Shown piece by piece: positions 16,247-23,676 of a stretch of 64,000 bases of DNA. The stretch is from positions 1 through 64,000 of the forward strand of contig JBBRNX010000009.1 of assembly GCA_038230035.1 (NCBI GenBank), in the 5' to 3' direction. The notes under the pieces were generated by a model, which was not told where the DNA came from, did no database searches, and saw only the letters and a list, made by a program, of their open reading frames with translations. The stretch comes from Gaiella sp038230035 (GTDB lineage Bacteria; Actinomycetota; Thermoleophilia; Gaiellales; Gaiellaceae). Position numbers and translations under genes: made by a program. The first letter of the stretch is position 1. Each line of letters opens with the position of its first letter.

Positions 16247-17072
16247 GACCGTCACAATCGGCGCCGGCCAGCCGTTCTGCATCATCGGCGAGCGCATCAA
16301 CCCGACCGGCCGCAAGGCGTTCCAGGCGCAGCTGCAGAAGGGCGTCCTCTCGCAGATCGAGATCGACGTCGCCGAGCAGGTCGGTGGCGCCGACGTGCTC
16401 GACGTCAACGTGGGTGATCCGCTCGCCGACGAGGTCGGGCTGATGGGCCAAGCGATCCCGCTCGTCCAGGGTCTCACCGATCTGCCTCTCTGCATCGACT
16501 CGTCCGTGATCGAGGCGCTCGAAGCCGGCCTCGCCGCGTACGAGGGCAAGGCGCTCGTCAACTCGGTCACGGGTGAGGATGAGCGGCTGGAGCTAATCCT
16601 GCCGATCGTCGCCCGGCATGGCGCCGCGGTGATCGGCCTGGCGAACGACGACGAGATCCGGATGGAGCCCAAGGATCGCGTCGCGATCGCGAAGAAGATC
16701 GTGTCGGCGGCGGGCGACTTCGGCATCCCGCCGGAGGACATCGTGATCGATCCGCTTGCGATGCCGATCGGCGCGGAGCCGCGCGCCGTCACGGCGTTCA
16801 TCGCGACGCTGCATCTGCTGCGCGACGAGCTCGGCGTCAACACGACCTGTGGCGCCTCGAACACCTCGTTCGCGATGCCCGGTCGGCACGCGCTCGGCGC
16901 CACGTTTCTCGCCATCGCTCAGAGCCACGGCCTGACGAGCGCGATCATGGACGCCCGTACACCCCAGTGCGTCGACGCCGTCCGCGCGAGCGACCTCCTG
17001 CTCGGGCGCGACGAGTGGGGCGCGACGTGGATCAGGCGCTACCGCGAGGCGCAGGCGGCCGCATCGTCTTGA
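16218..17072 (+). CDS. Methyltetrahydrofolate:corrinoid methyltransferase (MtgA/AcsE-like)
   Basis: A 284-residue pterin-binding (DHPS-like) TIM barrel. It has the N-terminal IIGERINPTGRKAFQ, ADVLDVNVGDP, PLCIDSSVIEALEAGL and VNSVTGEDERL blocks typical of methyl-THF methyltransferases such as AcsE, MetH-like and MtgA. The GTG at 16218 is chosen for its GGGAG six bases upstream, giving a 29-bp overlap with metF. It would move the methyl group from the corrinoid protein to THF. NTTCGASNTSFAMP near residue 215 is also conserved in the family. Confidence 0.9.
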   Translation: MDTVLRSQSKTVTIGAGQPFCIIGERINPTGRKAFQAQLQKGVLSQIEIDVAEQVGGADVLDVNVGDPLADEVGLMGQAIPLVQGLTDLPLCIDSSVIEALEAGLAAYEGKALVNSVTGEDERLELILPIVARHGAAVIGLANDDEIRMEPKDRVAIAKKIVSAAGDFGIPPEDIVIDPLAMPIGAEPRAVTAFIATLHLLRDELGVNTTCGASNTSFAMPGRHALGATFLAIAQSHGLTSAIMDARTPQCVDAVRASDLLLGRDEWGATWIRRYREAQAAASS

Positions 17073-18976
17073 GCAGCGCTGCCGCACCCGAGGACGAGGC
17101 AACCGGGCAGGCGGGGCCGAGTCGCGTCCGGCTCCGCTTCGTCGAGGGAGTGGCCGAGGCGGCGAAGGAAACCGAGACGCGGGTGCCAGCGGGGACGACG
17201 CTCTTCGACGCGGCGAGCTGGAACGCGATCGCCATCGACTCGACCTGCGGCGGCCATGGCACCTGCAAGAAATGCAAGGTGCGGGTCATCAACGGCGGCG
17301 CCGCGATCTCCGAGCTGGATCCGCGTGCGTTCACCCCCGACGAGCTGCGCGACGGCTGGCGGCTCGCGTGCCGCGCGCTCGCGACGAACGACCTTGTCGT
17401 CCACGTACCGCCGCTCCAGACCCGGCCGAAAGCTGCGCTCGCCGGCGTCGGGCGTCACGTCATCCTCCGGCCGGCCGTGCAGAAGCGACATCTCGTTCTC
17501 GACGAGCCGTCGCTCGAGGATCAGGCGGGCGATCTCGAGCGCGTATTCGCGGCGATGGACGACCTCGAACTGCACGCGTCGCTCGACGTTCTGCGCGAGT
17601 TGCCAGGACTGCTGCGTCGCGCGAACTACGACGTGACGGCTGTGATCGTCGACGACGAGCTGATCGCGCTCGAGCCCGGTGACACGACTGCCCGCGTGCA
17701 TGCACTGGCGTTCGACCTCGGCACGACGACGGTGGTGGCGACGCTGCTCGATCTCTCCACCGGCCAGCCGCTTGCCGTACGCAGCATGTTGAACGCGCAG
17801 CACCGCTTCGGCGCCGATGTGATCGCGCGGATCTCCGCGACCATGATGGAGCCGGGCGCGCTCGGCGAGCTGCGGCGCCTTGCGCACGAGACGCTCGCGG
17901 AGCTGACGGCCGAGGTCTGTGCTGAGGCTGGCGTCGCACCGGAAGAGATCTACGAGATCGTGGTCGTCGGAAACGTGACGATGATCTCGCTCGCGCTCGG
18001 GATCGATCCCGAACCGCTCGGAATGGCGCCGTTCATCGTCGCGACACGCCACCCGATTCCCGCCACCGCCTCAGACTTCGGTGTCGTCGTTCACCCGCGC
18101 GCGCCTGCCGTGACATTCCCCGCGATCGGCGCGTACGTCGGCCCGGACATCCTCGCCGGCATCGTCGCGACCGGCCTTGCACGCGATAGGCGCGTGCGGC
18201 TGTTCGTCGATGTCGGCACAAACTGCGAGATCGTGCTCGGCTCCTCAGCCGAGGCGGTGGCGACGGCGGCGCCCGCGGGACCGGCGTTCGAAGGCGCCAC
18301 GATTCGCTGCGGCATGCGCGCCGCGGAGGGCGCAATCGAGGGCGTGAAGATCGCGGACGACGGCGTCGAGATCCAGGTGATAGGCGACACCGACCCGGTC
18401 GGCATCTGCGGCTCTGGACTCGTCGACGTCGTCGCCGAACTGCTGCGCCTCGGCTTGCTCGCACCATCCGGGCTCATGCTCGGAGTCGAAGACGTCCGTG
18501 AGCAGATGCCCAGCTTGGCGGATCGCTTCGTTCGTGTGCCGAATGGAAAGGGCGGCGAGGAGCGTGTGTTCGTCCTGGCCTGGCGTGGAGACGATCCTGC
18601 GCTCGCCGTCTATCTCTCGCAGGTCGACGTCCGCCGGCTGCAAGAGGCGAAGGCGGCGATCGCAACCGGCTGGCGGATGCTCCTGCAGCGGCTCGGGATC
18701 GAAGAATCAGACGTCCAGCAGGTGCTCCTCGGCGGGTCCTTCGGCGCCTATCTCACCCCGGCGAGCGCCGTCCGTATCGGCCTCGTCCCGAAGCTGTCGG
18801 TGACGAGAATCGTCGCCGCCGGAAACGTCGCGGGAGAGGGTGCGAAGATCGCCGCGCTCTCGCTGCCCGAGCGCCACGCCGCGCTCGCGCTGCTCGACGA
18901 GGTCGAGTACGTCGAGGCGTCCGGCAACGCCGAATACAACGATCTCTTCCTCTCAGAATTGACGTTTCCGGCATGA
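17069..18976 (+). CDS. Corrinoid-activation ferredoxin/ASKHA ATPase (RACo/RamA-type, DUF4445)
   Basis: A 635-residue protein that would reduce inactive Co(II) corrinoid to Co(I) using ATP. The N-terminal [2Fe-2S] domain has Cys60, Cys66, Cys69 and Cys101 in STCGGHGTCKKC and LACRAL. A linker is followed by an ASKHA domain beginning ALAFDLGTTTVVATLLDL, with a phosphate-binding FVDVGTNCEIVL loop and GICGSGLVDVVAELL. The TTG at 17069 overlaps the preceding stop (TTGA). An RACo-type reactivator inside the operon shows that the corrinoid cycle is self-contained. Confidence 0.92.
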   Translation: MSSAAAPEDEATGQAGPSRVRLRFVEGVAEAAKETETRVPAGTTLFDAASWNAIAIDSTCGGHGTCKKCKVRVINGGAAISELDPRAFTPDELRDGWRLACRALATNDLVVHVPPLQTRPKAALAGVGRHVILRPAVQKRHLVLDEPSLEDQAGDLERVFAAMDDLELHASLDVLRELPGLLRRANYDVTAVIVDDELIALEPGDTTARVHALAFDLGTTTVVATLLDLSTGQPLAVRSMLNAQHRFGADVIARISATMMEPGALGELRRLAHETLAELTAEVCAEAGVAPEEIYEIVVVGNVTMISLALGIDPEPLGMAPFIVATRHPIPATASDFGVVVHPRAPAVTFPAIGAYVGPDILAGIVATGLARDRRVRLFVDVGTNCEIVLGSSAEAVATAAPAGPAFEGATIRCGMRAAEGAIEGVKIADDGVEIQVIGDTDPVGICGSGLVDVVAELLRLGLLAPSGLMLGVEDVREQMPSLADRFVRVPNGKGGEERVFVLAWRGDDPALAVYLSQVDVRRLQEAKAAIATGWRMLLQRLGIEESDVQQVLLGGSFGAYLTPASAVRIGLVPKLSVTRIVAAGNVAGEGAKIAALSLPERHAALALLDEVEYVEASGNAEYNDLFLSELTFPA

Positions 18977-19581
18977 GCCGGGTCGCGATCATCGCCTGCG
19001 GCGTGCTGACGCTGCACCTCAACGAGATCGCGCGCCGCCGGGGCTGGGAGATCGACGTCCACCCGTTGCCGCCCGAGCTGCACAACCGGCCGGAGAGGAT
19101 CGCCGTCCGCGTGGAACGCGAGATCGATCGGCTCGCCGGGAGGTACGAACGGATAGCCGTCGCGTACGCCGATTGCGGGACCTATGGTGCGTTGGACGAG
19201 GTTGTCGCGCGCCGCGGCGTCCGGCGACTGTCCGGCGACCACTGCTACGACGTCTTCGGCCGCGACGAGGTGCGCGAGGCGCTCGCCGAACAGCCCGGCA
19301 CGTACTTCCTCACGGACTTCCTGGCCCGCAGTTTCGAGCGGACGATTCTGCGCTCGCTCGGGCTTGACCGCCATCCCGAGTTGCGGGACGCGTACTTCGG
19401 CAACTACACCCGCGTCGTCTGGCTCGCGCAGCGGCCGACACCCGTGCTGCGAGCCGCCGCCGAGCGTGCCGCCGCAGCACTCGGTCTCCCGCTCGAGGTG
19501 CGCGAGGTCGGCGATCCCGGCCTGGAACGCCAACTCGAACAACTCGTCAACAGTTCGTCCGCCCTCGAGGAGGTCGCATGA
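18973..19581 (+). CDS. DUF1638 domain-containing protein
   Basis: A 202-residue protein of the DUF1638 family, whose biochemical role is not established. Conserved-looking blocks are VAIIACGVLTLHL at the N-terminus, VAYADCGTYGALDEVV and RLSGDHCYDVFGRDE, which place two or three Cys and a His in a possible metal or corrinoid site. YFLTDFLARSFER follows. It overlaps both neighbours by four bases (ATGA), so it is made with RACo and the MttB-family enzyme. Context suggests a role in corrinoid methyl transfer, for example chaperoning or cofactor handling. Confidence 0.85.
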   Translation: MSRVAIIACGVLTLHLNEIARRRGWEIDVHPLPPELHNRPERIAVRVEREIDRLAGRYERIAVAYADCGTYGALDEVVARRGVRRLSGDHCYDVFGRDEVREALAEQPGTYFLTDFLARSFERTILRSLGLDRHPELRDAYFGNYTRVVWLAQRPTPVLRAAAERAAAALGLPLEVREVGDPGLERQLEQLVNSSSALEEVA

Positions 19582-21017
19582 TCGTCAACAAGATGCCGCG
19601 GTACGAGATCCTCTCCGAGGACGCGATGGCGGCTCTCGACCGGGGTTGGCGACGCATCGTCAGCGAGCTCGGGATCGAGTTCATCCTCCCCGAAGCGCTC
19701 GAATACTTCCGCGAGGCGGGCCAGACGATCGAGGGCCAGGCGGTGAAGCTCGACCCCGACTTCGTGCTGGAGCAGATCGCGAAGGCGCCGCGCAAGTTTG
19801 ACCTCCAGGCGCGCAACCCCGAGCGGAACATCCACGTCGGCGGCCAGCACATGGCGTTTGCGTCGGTGTACGGCTGCCCGTTCGTGCGTAAGGGCGACGA
19901 GCGGCGCGAAGCGACGATGGACGATTTCGAGAACCTCGTCCGGCTGTCGCAGTCGTTCGATCAGCTCGACTCGCCCGGCGGCACGATCTGCGAGCCGAAC
20001 GACCGCCCGCTCGACTCGCGCCACCTGGACATGGTCTTCGCGCTGCAGACGCTCTCGGACAAGCCCTACATGGGCTCGGTCACCTCCGGCCCGAACGCCG
20101 CGGACACGATCCGCATGTCGGAGATCCTGTTCGGTGGCCGGGAGGCGATCGAGAAGACGCCTGCATCGATCTCGCTGATCAACGTCAACTCGCCGCTGCG
20201 CTACGACGACCGGATGCTCGCCGCGCAACTCGAGTACAACCGCGCGAACCAAGCGGTGGTGATCACGCCGTTCATCCTGATGGGAGCGATGTCGCCCGTG
20301 TCGATCCCGGCGGCGCTGACCCAGCAGATCGCCGAAGCGCTCGCCGGCATCGCCCTGTCACAACTTGTGCGTCCTGGCTGCCCGGTCGTGTTCGGCTCGT
20401 TCCTCTCGAACACCGACATGCAGTCAGGCTCACCGAGCTTCGGCACGCCAGAGTCCGCGATCGGGCTCCTCTGTACCGGCCAGATAGCGCGCCATTTCGG
20501 ACTCCCGTGGCGCAGCGGGGGCGGACTCACAGCCAGCCAGACCGTCGATGCGCAGGCCGCCTACGAGGCGATGATGACGATGCTGCCGACGTTCCTCGCC
20601 GGCGCGAACTTCGTCATGCATTCGGCCGGCTGGCTCGAGTCGGGGCTCGTGTCGTGCTTCGAGAAGTTCATCGTCGACGTCGAGATCCTGCGCATGCTGC
20701 AGGACGAGTTCAAGCCGCTCGAGGTGACCGACGAGACGATCGCCTTCTCGGCCCACGAGGAGGTCGGCCACGGCGGCCACTTCCTCGGCGCGACGCATAC
20801 GCTGGAGCGCTTCCGCGACTGCTTCTACCGGCCGCTGCTCTCGTCGACCGAGAACTTCGAGCGCTGGAACCGCCTCGGGGCGCGCGACACAACCGTCCGC
20901 GCCGGCGAGATCTGGCGCAAGACGCTGGAGGAGTACGAGGAGCCGACGCTCGATTCGGTGATCCGCGAGGAGCTGGCGGAGTACGTGTCGACGCGGCGGA
21001 CAGAGCTAGGCGACTAG
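19578..21017 (+). CDS. MttB/MtgB-family (non-pyrrolysine) trimethylamine/glycine betaine methyltransferase
   Basis: A 479-residue TIM-barrel methyltransferase of the trimethylamine methyltransferase superfamily. It would demethylate a quaternary amine and methylate the corrinoid protein. The ORF is continuous with no in-frame TAG, so it belongs to the non-Pyl branch that includes glycine betaine methyltransferase MtgB and related enzymes. Family stretches are DSPGGTICEPND, VFGSFLSNTDMQSGSPSFGTPE, HSAGWLESGLVSCFEKFI and HGGHFLGATHTLERF. It ends the operon led by iclR. The betaine substrate is inferred from the adjacent transporter; carnitine-, proline betaine- or TMA-like substrates are possible. 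Confidence 0.93.
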   Translation: MIVNKMPRYEILSEDAMAALDRGWRRIVSELGIEFILPEALEYFREAGQTIEGQAVKLDPDFVLEQIAKAPRKFDLQARNPERNIHVGGQHMAFASVYGCPFVRKGDERREATMDDFENLVRLSQSFDQLDSPGGTICEPNDRPLDSRHLDMVFALQTLSDKPYMGSVTSGPNAADTIRMSEILFGGREAIEKTPASISLINVNSPLRYDDRMLAAQLEYNRANQAVVITPFILMGAMSPVSIPAALTQQIAEALAGIALSQLVRPGCPVVFGSFLSNTDMQSGSPSFGTPESAIGLLCTGQIARHFGLPWRSGGGLTASQTVDAQAAYEAMMTMLPTFLAGANFVMHSAGWLESGLVSCFEKFIVDVEILRMLQDEFKPLEVTDETIAFSAHEEVGHGGHFLGATHTLERFRDCFYRPLLSSTENFERWNRLGARDTTVRAGEIWRKTLEEYEEPTLDSVIREELAEYVSTRRTELGD

Positions 21018-21053
21018 CTCGACGGCGACCGCGGCGCCGAGTACGGTCCGCGG

Positions 21054-22712
21054 ATGAAACGGCAGTGGTCAACGCTGGTCGTGCTCGCGGGCTCGCTGGT
21101 GTTTCTGGCGAGCCTCTACCTGCCGTGGCAGCAAGCGACGTGCAACACACAGAGCGGCAGCTCCAAAGGACCTGGTGATGTCGCGGGACTCCTCAACCTG
21201 TTCTCGTCGTCATGTCAGACGATCGACCCGCTTCCGTTCGGCGGAGGCTCGGCTGCCGCACTGACCGCGCTTGCCCTCGCGGCTCTCGCCGTGATCGCGC
21301 TCGTGCGGCCGCAACTCGAAGATCGCCTCCCGATCGGCACGAGCGCTCTTGCGATGGGTTACTTCGCAACCGCCCTGACGCAAACGACAGCCTCTTGGGC
21401 AACGCGATTTCAAGTCTTCGGCGAATTTCACACCGCGTCCGGCACATTTATCGGGGTCGCGGCGGCAGCGCTTGCCTTTCTATCTGCTGCAGTCCCGCGG
21501 AGGCGTGAACTCTTCTGGGATCGTTCGGCGCTCAGTCTCGTGAGGCTGGGGCTCGTTGGGTGCTATCTCGCAACTCTTTTGCTGCCGTGGCATTCGTCTA
21601 CGCGGAACGGGCATGCCGAGATCACGGTGCTCGGCATCGAGGGCCTTGCCGGCACCCTTGCCGCAGGTTGCGTGCTGGTCCTACCGCTCGTCTGGTGGAG
21701 AGCCGATGGACGCTCTCGGGTTGACGGGATTCCTCTAGCGGCGACAGCAGCACTGCTGACAGGGGCAGCCATCACGATCGGCATAGTCGGGCTGGGTCGC
21801 ACCGTCGTGCCGTGGGTTGCCGCCGGGCTCGCTTTGGCCCTTCTTGCCTCAGCGGCCGCGGGTGGCCGTCCGGTGACACCGTGGCTTTCGTTTCGAACTG
21901 CGATCGGAGCGGCCTCGCTCTCGGCGTTCATCGTAGGCATGTTCCTGCCGTGGCAGCAGGCGTGCGGCACCGAGATCAACAAAGCATTGTCTCATCGCTG
22001 CATCTCGGAGAACGGCTGGACGACGGCGACGACCGGATCGACGGCTGCGGCGCTCGCAATCGCACTCTTCGTCGTCCTCTGGATTCCGGGACACCTGCAC
22101 GTGTTGGCCGTCGAACTCGCCGCAGGATTCGGGCTGCTCGTGGCGACCGCCGGTTTCGGGCGAGAGAGCCTTAGAGGCCCTGGGGACTATCGGCTCGACG
22201 TTGCCTACGGATCGACGGTTGCCTTCGTCGGGGCGGCGGCGCTCGTCCTACTTGCGTTGGCGGGGGTCCGCCTTTCGCCGCTCGACCGGCTCCGGATCCT
22301 CGAGAGAGCCATCCCGATCGCCGCGGCCATTTCATACATCGGCGTGATCGTTGTGCCGTGGTGGGACATCCTCCCTGAGCGTGTTGAGTCGGCGCTCTAC
22401 TTCCCACCGTTCTCGTGGCCAACGATGATCGCGGAAGCCCTGATCGGAGTTCACCTTCTGGGCTACTGGGTTCGACGCGCTGCCGATCCAGTAGCGAGAA
22501 GGGACTGGCTCGTGGCACTGCCGCTTTTCCTGCTCGCGCTTGCCGCGCTCGATGTGATCATGCAACGCGAAGCGGGGATCACGTGGCGTGGCGGGATCGT
22601 CGTCGGCCTCTGTCTCCTGCTCGCGTTCTTCGGCTACGCCGAGCGGCGCGGTGGCCTGCGCAAGCTCCGGATCCCCGAGATCCTGCGCGTGGATCGGATC
22701 AGCGAGCCGTGA
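21054..22712 (+). CDS. Polytopic membrane protein with repeated LPW motifs, unknown function
   Basis: A 552-residue integral membrane protein with roughly 13-15 hydrophobic helices and no recognised family. An internal repeat recurs four times: a helix ending FLASLYLPWQQATC, then YLATLLLPWHSST, FIVGMFLPWQQACG and YIGVIVVPWWD. This indicates ancestral duplication of a two-to-four-helix unit, each with a periplasmic Cys- or Ser-rich loop. It starts 36 bases after the methyltransferase stop and may be read through from that operon, but the link is only positional. Its 3' end overlaps the convergent CBS gene by 14 bases. Confidence 0.75.
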   Translation: MKRQWSTLVVLAGSLVFLASLYLPWQQATCNTQSGSSKGPGDVAGLLNLFSSSCQTIDPLPFGGGSAAALTALALAALAVIALVRPQLEDRLPIGTSALAMGYFATALTQTTASWATRFQVFGEFHTASGTFIGVAAAALAFLSAAVPRRRELFWDRSALSLVRLGLVGCYLATLLLPWHSSTRNGHAEITVLGIEGLAGTLAAGCVLVLPLVWWRADGRSRVDGIPLAATAALLTGAAITIGIVGLGRTVVPWVAAGLALALLASAAAGGRPVTPWLSFRTAIGAASLSAFIVGMFLPWQQACGTEINKALSHRCISENGWTTATTGSTAAALAIALFVVLWIPGHLHVLAVELAAGFGLLVATAGFGRESLRGPGDYRLDVAYGSTVAFVGAAALVLLALAGVRLSPLDRLRILERAIPIAAAISYIGVIVVPWWDILPERVESALYFPPFSWPTMIAEALIGVHLLGYWVRRAADPVARRDWLVALPLFLLALAALDVIMQREAGITWRGGIVVGLCLLLAFFGYAERRGGLRKLRIPEILRVDRISEP

Positions 22713-23139
22713 TGTAGTCGGTCAAGTACTTGATCTGGACGCTCTGTTGCGTCGAGGTGAACTTGACGAGGTCGCCGATCGAGATCATTCCGACCAGCGC
22801 GCCACCGTCGACCACCGGTACGTGGCGGATCCGGCGCTCGGTCATGAGCGCCATGCACTCGTCGATGCCGGTGTCGGGGGTAACGCAGATCACCGGAGCG
22901 GACATGATCTCGCGCACGGGCGTCCCCGCATCGTCACGTCCCTCGACAGCCGCCCGGCGCAGGTAGTCACGCTCCGTGACAATGCCGGTTATCTCGTCGC
23001 CATCGGTGACGAGGAGCGATCCGACGTTGGCCCCGACCATCGCCTTGACAGCGTCTAGGACGGAGGCGTCGCCGCCGATCTGCAGAACCTCTCGCTGCTT
23101 CCCCTGCAGGATGTCGGCGACCGCGCTCACTCGCGGCAA
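22699..23139 (-). CDS. CBS-domain pair protein
   Basis: A 146-residue stand-alone Bateman module. The first CBS domain covers residues about 8-60 (VLDAVKAMVGANVGSLLVTD, GIVTERDYLRR). The second covers about 72-130 (VTPDTGIDECMALMTERRIR, HVPVVDGGALVGMISIGDLV). Such proteins bind adenine nucleotides and act as small regulators; the partner is unknown. The start is at 23139 on the minus strand. It overlaps the membrane-protein gene tail to tail. Confidence 0.9.
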   Translation of the reverse strand: MPRVSAVADILQGKQREVLQIGGDASVLDAVKAMVGANVGSLLVTDGDEITGIVTERDYLRRAAVEGRDDAGTPVREIMSAPVICVTPDTGIDECMALMTERRIRHVPVVDGGALVGMISIGDLVKFTSTQQSVQIKYLTDYITAR

Positions 23140-23156
23140 ATGCTACATCGGCCGAG

Positions 23157-23618
23157 CTAGGCGGCGAAGGTGCCGCGGCCGCTGATCGTCGCGGCGTAGA
23201 TCAGGCAGTTGCCGAGAATCGTGCGACGGTGATGCGTCAGCGTCCCGTCGAACGTGCCGCCGTTGAACGTCACGCTCACTCGGTAGGTCTGGTTCGTGCA
23301 GCGGCTGCCGCGGTTCACGACCGTGACGCTGCCTCCCGTCACGGCTCCGCCGAGCCTCACGCCGGTGCGGCCGAGAATCGAGAACGTTCCGCCGGTGACC
23401 GCGACCGTCGGACCGGTCGAGAGCGGCTCGTGGACGATATGGGTTCGCCAGACCGCCGGTAGCTGGCCACGTGCGACGCCGACGAACGTCCCGCGAACCG
23501 AGCTGACCGGGATGATCTCGGTGCCGGTGAACGAGTCGGAGTACGTGAATGAAGCCGATGCCGTCGCCGCCAGGGGGAAGGCGACGAGCAGTACGACGGC
23601 GACGGCAAGCGACTTCAC
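23157..23618 (-). CDS. Secreted protein of unknown function
   Basis: A 153-residue protein with a clear Sec signal peptide (MKSLAVAVVLLVAFPLAATASA, cleavage expected near residue 22-24). The mature part is beta-rich with many Gly, Thr and Val residues and two Cys (RCTNQTYR, GNCLIYAA) that could form a disulfide. No family is recognised. It lies just upstream of the CBS gene on the same strand, 17 bases away, and divergent from the molybdenum hydroxylase operon. Confidence 0.65.
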   Translation of the reverse strand: MKSLAVAVVLLVAFPLAATASASFTYSDSFTGTEIIPVSSVRGTFVGVARGQLPAVWRTHIVHEPLSTGPTVAVTGGTFSILGRTGVRLGGAVTGGSVTVVNRGSRCTNQTYRVSVTFNGGTFDGTLTHHRRTILGNCLIYAATISGRGTFAA

Positions 23619-23676
23619 AGGGCCACGCTAATCCTGAGCTGTGAGCCCAGCGTTAGCGATCTGATTGGATTGCGGC

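Noticed and set aside
19578..21017. Pyrrolysine-type trimethylamine methyltransferase
   Set aside because: The reading frame has no in-frame TAG and is continuous to its stop, so it belongs to the non-pyrrolysine branch.
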